Source of the DNA: Myxococcales bacterium
GTDB lineage: Bacteria > Myxococcota_A > Polyangia > Haliangiales > Haliangiaceae
DNA length: 45,795 nt
Assembly: GCA_947483555.1 (NCBI GenBank)
Contig: CANKMW010000080.1
Coordinates: 1 to 45,795 of the forward strand
Reading direction: 5' to 3'
The position numbers were made by a program, and so were the translations under genes. Within the stretch, counting starts at the first letter, position 1, and every line of letters begins with the position of its first letter. Under the pieces are notes generated by a model that ran no database searches, was not told the origin of the DNA, and was given only the letters and a program-made list of their open reading frames with translations. This document shows, piece by piece, positions 42,173 through 45,795 of the stretch.

Positions 42173-44872
42173 GTGAAGGCTGATCTCGGCACACGGCTCA
42201 GGGCCGCAGGGTTCATCGGGCTCGTCGTCGCGCTCGTCTTCTACGCTATCGCGGTCGATGGTGGTTGGTATCGGGTAGACGGTGTTGAGCGCATTGCCGC
42301 GGAGACCCACGGCATGCTGCGCTGGCGATTCGTTGCCCACGCGCTCGGGCTGGCGAACGGTGGGATGCGAGATACCTCTTGGGTGTTCCTGGTGTTCCCC
42401 GTATTTTTCTGGGGCGCTTTTGGAACGCTTGTCGCTGGTTCAATCCTGCGTCGTCGTGGTCGTCGAAAGATGTCGCGGTTGGAGTGGGCGTTGTCTCGTC
42501 TCGAGCAGCGCTCGGTAGCACCCGTGGCCGACCGTGGCCGAAGGCTGAATGGGGTCCTCTGGCGCCAGCTCGGCGGCTTCATCGCAGGCGTGTTCTGTAT
42601 TGTATGTTTCCACAGCGCTCCCAAGGCGGAGGATCTCAGGGGTGCCCAGATCATCGCGGGAAACTGGGCGTGGCACTTGGTGGAGATGCGCGACGACCAG
42701 AAGCTGGTCGTGTTCAAGCTCAAGGGGCGCTTCGGCGACTTCGTGTCGATCGAAGAGGCGAGGGCGTTTGAAGACGAGGTTGCTCGCGAGATATCTCGGA
42801 TCGAACGCTCGAGCCTGGATCCAGAGACCCGAGGGACCAGGCTCGCCTTGTTGAGCTTCGATACGCCGGAGTTGTTGACGAGGGATCAGGTACTCGTCCG
42901 GACGGCGAACGCGCGCGAAGCGTGGCAGGCCGCGCTCGACGACCTCGATAGAGCGACGTTGGGCGGGGCCGCTTTCGGCCTGCTCTTTGCCGGGCTTCTG
43001 TGGAGGGCATGGACCATCTCTCGGCGGCTGGTGGCAGCTGGCTTTCGTGGCTTCGAACCGGAAGCTGAGGACCCGCTGTACCCCAGGTATGCGCAGGTCG
43101 GGAACGCTGCGCTCGTCGGTGCGGTGATGGTCCTGGTATTGGGGTTGGCCGGCACACGTGGTGCTCAACCGGCCGGCATCGCATTCGCAGTGGTGGGCAT
43201 CGCGTGCGCCGGTGCTGTGTCGCTGTTGGCCTGCGGGCTGACGCTGCGGGCACCGATGGTGCTCGCCCGCGCTCGCGATCCGAGGGTCGCCGCGGCTCCC
43301 GCGGTTGCTCTCCACGATCAGCGGTTCGTCGCGGAGGCCACCAAGCTGGAGGCACAAGCAACGGCGAAGCAGGTGTACGCTGCGACCCTGCAGGCTGCGG
43401 GCTCGCCGCCCCCGATGATCGCTGAGGCTGCGGCAGCAGCCCACCAGCTTCACGCAGCAGCGGCAGCTTCACGGTCGCGGATCCTCGGCGGCGTGCTCGC
43501 GAACATCCAAGCTCGCCTGACCGCAGCCAACACGCAGATCCAAGCTCTGCGAAGCCAGGGGGCACCATCGGAGGCCTTCGGCGCCGTCAACGCAGCGGCT
43601 CACCATGCGACCGAAGAACTCAAGAGCCTTGCCTACGCCGCCGGCTGGGAACCTTGGCCGCTGCAAGCCTTCGAGACGGCAACTCCGGCGCCGGCTGCGG
43701 CCGTCATGGCACCGCCCTCGACGCCAGCCGCCACCGCGTCCGCGAGCGTTCCGCCGCCGGAACAGTATCCACCACGGCCCGCGGCGAAAGGCGACGGGCC
43801 GCGCGTTGGGGTGCTCATGTCGACGGGCATCTCAACGCGCGTGAAGGTCCTCGCGGTAGTCGTGGGCCTCGTCGTGGTCGGCGGCGCCGCGGTGGTGACC
43901 AAGGTGGCGACCGGCAGAGGCTCGACGCGAAGCGCGGCGCCAATCGCCGAGCCGGCGCCCGCCGCAGCGCCGACACCTCCGACAATCGTGACGGCGGTCG
44001 AAGTGACAGATCCGTGGGCTGCAACAGCGCGGGCTTCGGAACCGATCGAGGCAAATGGCCCCGCGTCAGGATGCGACGATGCGATGGACGAGTACGAGGG
44101 GGCTCTCATTGCGGCACGTGACACTGCAAGTGCGTTGGAGCAGCGTGGGTGTGCAATGGCGAACGGTCTCGAGTTGAAGCCAACCGATCAACTCACCGAT
44201 GAGTGCAGCGCGATCTGGCGGCGTCATTCGGCGAGCGTGAGCCGTGCGATCGAGGTTCAGAAGTCCACGCGTGCTGCGTGTCCCGGTAGCGATATTCGCG
44301 CGCTCGAGCCGCCGGTCGCGTCTTCGGTAGCGGCTCGAACAGCTTCGACGACGCGACCCTCCACGCCATCTACGGTGGCCGATCTGTCGCATCATGTCGG
44401 GGCGGTCGCGGCTGCCGAGGCCGCTCCGCGGTCCGTCGAAGCGTCAGCTTCGTCCACCCACAAGCCGGGCGCCGGCTATACCTTCGTGCCCTCGAACCTC
44501 ACCGACGGCGATCTTGCAACCAGCTGGCAAACGGCCAAGGGGGCGCACGGCCCGCACTGGGTGCGCCTCGATTTCGCTCGCGCCATCACGATCACGGCCG
44601 TCGACATCGCGAACGGGTTTCAGGTGCAAGATCGCTTCGGCGACGAGTTCACCTTGAACAGCCGGATCGCAACCGGACGCCTGCGCTTCTCCGACGGGAG
44701 CGAACAACCGATCGCCTTTGACTCGGACGCCGAGGGCTACACGAGGTTCCCGGTCGCCGACGTGACGACCAACTCGGTGACGATCCTGATTGACAGCGAG
44801 CACCTCGGGACGAAGTGGCATGACGTCGCAGTGTCCGAGGTGGTGGTCATCCAGCCGGGCGCCGACGAGTAG
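42173..44872 (+). CDS. Large membrane protein with C-terminal discoidin-like glycan-binding domain
   Basis: An 899-residue protein. The first 375 residues hold about six hydrophobic spans (for example GFIGLVVALVFYAIAV and NAALVGAVMVLVLGLAG). An Ala/Gln-rich coiled-coil region follows, then a Pro/Ala linker. Another span (VLAVVVGLVVVGGAAVV) is followed by a Cys-containing segment. The last 150 residues (ASSTHKPGAGYTFVPSNLTD, DLATSWQT, GPHWVRLDFARAITITAVDI, DVAVSEVVVIQP) form a galactose-binding/discoidin-like fold, as in NADase-type glycan-binding domains. It is probably an envelope protein displaying a sugar-binding module. GTG 42173 has GGAGG 9 bases upstream. It may be host chromosomal sequence beyond the element. 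Confidence 0.82.
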   Translation: MKADLGTRLRAAGFIGLVVALVFYAIAVDGGWYRVDGVERIAAETHGMLRWRFVAHALGLANGGMRDTSWVFLVFPVFFWGAFGTLVAGSILRRRGRRKMSRLEWALSRLEQRSVAPVADRGRRLNGVLWRQLGGFIAGVFCIVCFHSAPKAEDLRGAQIIAGNWAWHLVEMRDDQKLVVFKLKGRFGDFVSIEEARAFEDEVAREISRIERSSLDPETRGTRLALLSFDTPELLTRDQVLVRTANAREAWQAALDDLDRATLGGAAFGLLFAGLLWRAWTISRRLVAAGFRGFEPEAEDPLYPRYAQVGNAALVGAVMVLVLGLAGTRGAQPAGIAFAVVGIACAGAVSLLACGLTLRAPMVLARARDPRVAAAPAVALHDQRFVAEATKLEAQATAKQVYAATLQAAGSPPPMIAEAAAAAHQLHAAAAASRSRILGGVLANIQARLTAANTQIQALRSQGAPSEAFGAVNAAAHHATEELKSLAYAAGWEPWPLQAFETATPAPAAAVMAPPSTPAATASASVPPPEQYPPRPAAKGDGPRVGVLMSTGISTRVKVLAVVVGLVVVGGAAVVTKVATGRGSTRSAAPIAEPAPAAAPTPPTIVTAVEVTDPWAATARASEPIEANGPASGCDDAMDEYEGALIAARDTASALEQRGCAMANGLELKPTDQLTDECSAIWRRHSASVSRAIEVQKSTRAACPGSDIRALEPPVASSVAARTASTTRPSTPSTVADLSHHVGAVAAAEAAPRSVEASASSTHKPGAGYTFVPSNLTDGDLATSWQTAKGAHGPHWVRLDFARAITITAVDIANGFQVQDRFGDEFTLNSRIATGRLRFSDGSEQPIAFDSDAEGYTRFPVADVTTNSVTILIDSEHLGTKWHDVAVSEVVVIQPGADE

Positions 44873-45024
44873 CGCGTGGCTGGTGACGGTTCTCACGATC
44901 GGGCAATGCCGCGTGCAGTCACGGCGTGCCCGGTGCCCGTGCCCGACCCCGGTCCCGGGGCCGATCCGGCGGACGCCGCACATCGACACTGGGTCCGTGC
45001 GAGCCGACGCTTGACCTTTACTGA

Positions 45025-45315
45025 TTGGTCGCCGCGTGCGTCGTCGCTCGTTCCCATCGATTACGCGGCCGGCGCACGCTGACCGCCAAGTTCATCTCCC
45101 AAGTGGAGAACGGCCATGTCAACCCGTCGATCGGCGGCGTCGCACGCCTCGCCGGCGACGGCTTGGGTCTGCCGTTGTCGGGGTTCTTCGCCAGCGAGCC
45201 AGCCGGGCTCGTCGATGACCTCGCCGCACTTCAGGCGCTCGTCGGCGCTCAACCGCCGGCTGCCCGAAAACGTGCGCGCCGCGTGCGCGTGCTGCGGGCT
45301 TTGTTCGACGAGTAG
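45025..45315 (+). pseudogene. N-terminally truncated XRE regulator
   Basis: LTAKFISQVENGHVNPSIGGVARLAGDGLGLPLSGFF is the second half of an XRE HTH; the first two helices are missing and the preceding codons look non-coding. The C terminus is a normal basic tail (QPPAARKRARRVRVLRALFDE). There is no start with a ribosome-binding site. The 44873-45024 stretch before it holds nothing I can support. Confidence 0.5.
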
Positions 45316-45454
45316 GCCGAGTCCAACGCCCTCGACGCGGCGACCCCCGTATCGGCCGGCAAGATCCGGCAGCTGGGCGGCCTGCCTGCCGCAGCCGACG
45401 TCGATTTCTCACGGCGGCACGCAACCCGCGAACGGCGCCACCGACAACGCAGGC

Positions 45455-45795
45455 ATGACGCACACCACCACCGACTACCGCCTGCAATGGCAGCGCCTCC
45501 TCGCCAACGTGAACTCGCTTCGGTCATCCGATTCCGAGACACGCGAGCCGCTCATGACCAACCGCGACGCGCACACGTTCCACGACTGGTTCCGCCAGGC
45601 GCTCGTGCGCGAACAACGCGCTGGCCGCCTCCACACCGCCGCGGGGCGCGCACTGGTGGTGTGGTGGACCACCCGCACGAGCCGCATCAGCGTCGCCGAG
45701 CCCGACGACCACGAGGTGCCCCCGGACTGGCGAGCGTTGACGCTGGCCGAGCACGGCCACATGGCCGAGCGCATCACGGATGTCCTCGCGGCGGA
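45455..45795 (+). CDS. Hypothetical protein, 3' end beyond the window
   Basis: The frame opens at ATG 45455 and is still open at the window edge after 113 codons. The product has many His, Trp and Arg residues (NRDAHTFHDWFRQALVREQRAG, RALVVWWTTRTSRISVAE). No family was recognised. The start is provisional, since no clear Shine-Dalgarno sequence is visible. Confidence 0.5.
   Translation, partial: MTHTTTDYRLQWQRLLANVNSLRSSDSETREPLMTNRDAHTFHDWFRQALVREQRAGRLHTAAGRALVVWWTTRTSRISVAEPDDHEVPPDWRALTLAEHGHMAERITDVLAA

Noticed and set aside
42440..43453. Long leftward frame opposite the membrane protein gene
   Set aside because: The rightward product has clear membrane spans and a recognisable C-terminal domain; the opposite frame is Arg/Pro/His-rich shadow sequence.

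Overview
The window is GC-rich, with strong G/C bias at third codon positions. It reads as an accessory region built on a glycine tRNA gene. Repeated xis-int modules, XRE regulators, a lipoprotein and a large membrane protein with a C-terminal discoidin-like glycan-binding fold suggest a deltaproteobacterial-type host, most likely a myxobacterium (Myxococcota). That assignment is inference; no rRNA or housekeeping gene confirms it.

Layout. (1) 1-1625: an excisionase-like gene and a tyrosine integrase read rightward into tRNA-Gly(CCC) at 1662-1733. (2) 1692-19707: an 18-kb integrated element bounded by a 43-bp direct repeat of the tRNA 3' part. From left to right it carries its own int/xis pair (leftward), an HTH protein and a rolling-circle (HUH) replication initiator, a recombinase cluster behind a strong promoter whose start codon lies where transcription should begin, small unknown genes, an XRE regulator, a lipoprotein, a type I restriction-modification set (an HsdM-HsdS fusion, HsdR, and a YgjP-like metalloprotease), and a three-gene cassette of unknown function with its own promoter, close to the right end. 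(3) From 19708: a second element in the same orientation, starting with another int/xis pair. Its leftward operon also holds an XRE regulator and a phage Gp37/Gp68-like (DUF5131) protein. Its rightward genes form a replication module: TOPRIM/DUF927-type primase-helicase, family A DNA polymerase, an iteron-rich candidate origin with an AT-rich tract, then a DnaN-like sliding clamp, a DUF6744-like protein, a RavA-like MoxR ATPase, a ViaA-like vWA protein, two related single-TM miniproteins, a Rad52-type annealing protein and a Cas4/AddB-like nuclease. The run ends at a strong intrinsic terminator (41581-41625). (4) 41683-45795: an XRE regulator, the large membrane protein, an XRE remnant and a gene cut by the window edge.

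How it fits together. The two elements are tandem insertions at one tRNA site. The first pairs integrative maintenance and possible rolling-circle replication with a defence cargo (type I R-M plus the uncharacterised cassette). The second encodes much of a replisome but shows no capsid, tail, portal or terminase gene, so it looks like an integrative replicon, a phage satellite or a decayed prophage. The most interesting parts are the three-gene cassette 17746-19517, the MoxR-vWA-miniprotein module 36847-39462, the iteron cluster at 30041-30303, and the conserved out-of-frame xis/int overlap seen three times.

Limits: functions are assigned from motifs read by eye, without database searches. 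Start sites rest on Shine-Dalgarno spacing where one is visible.
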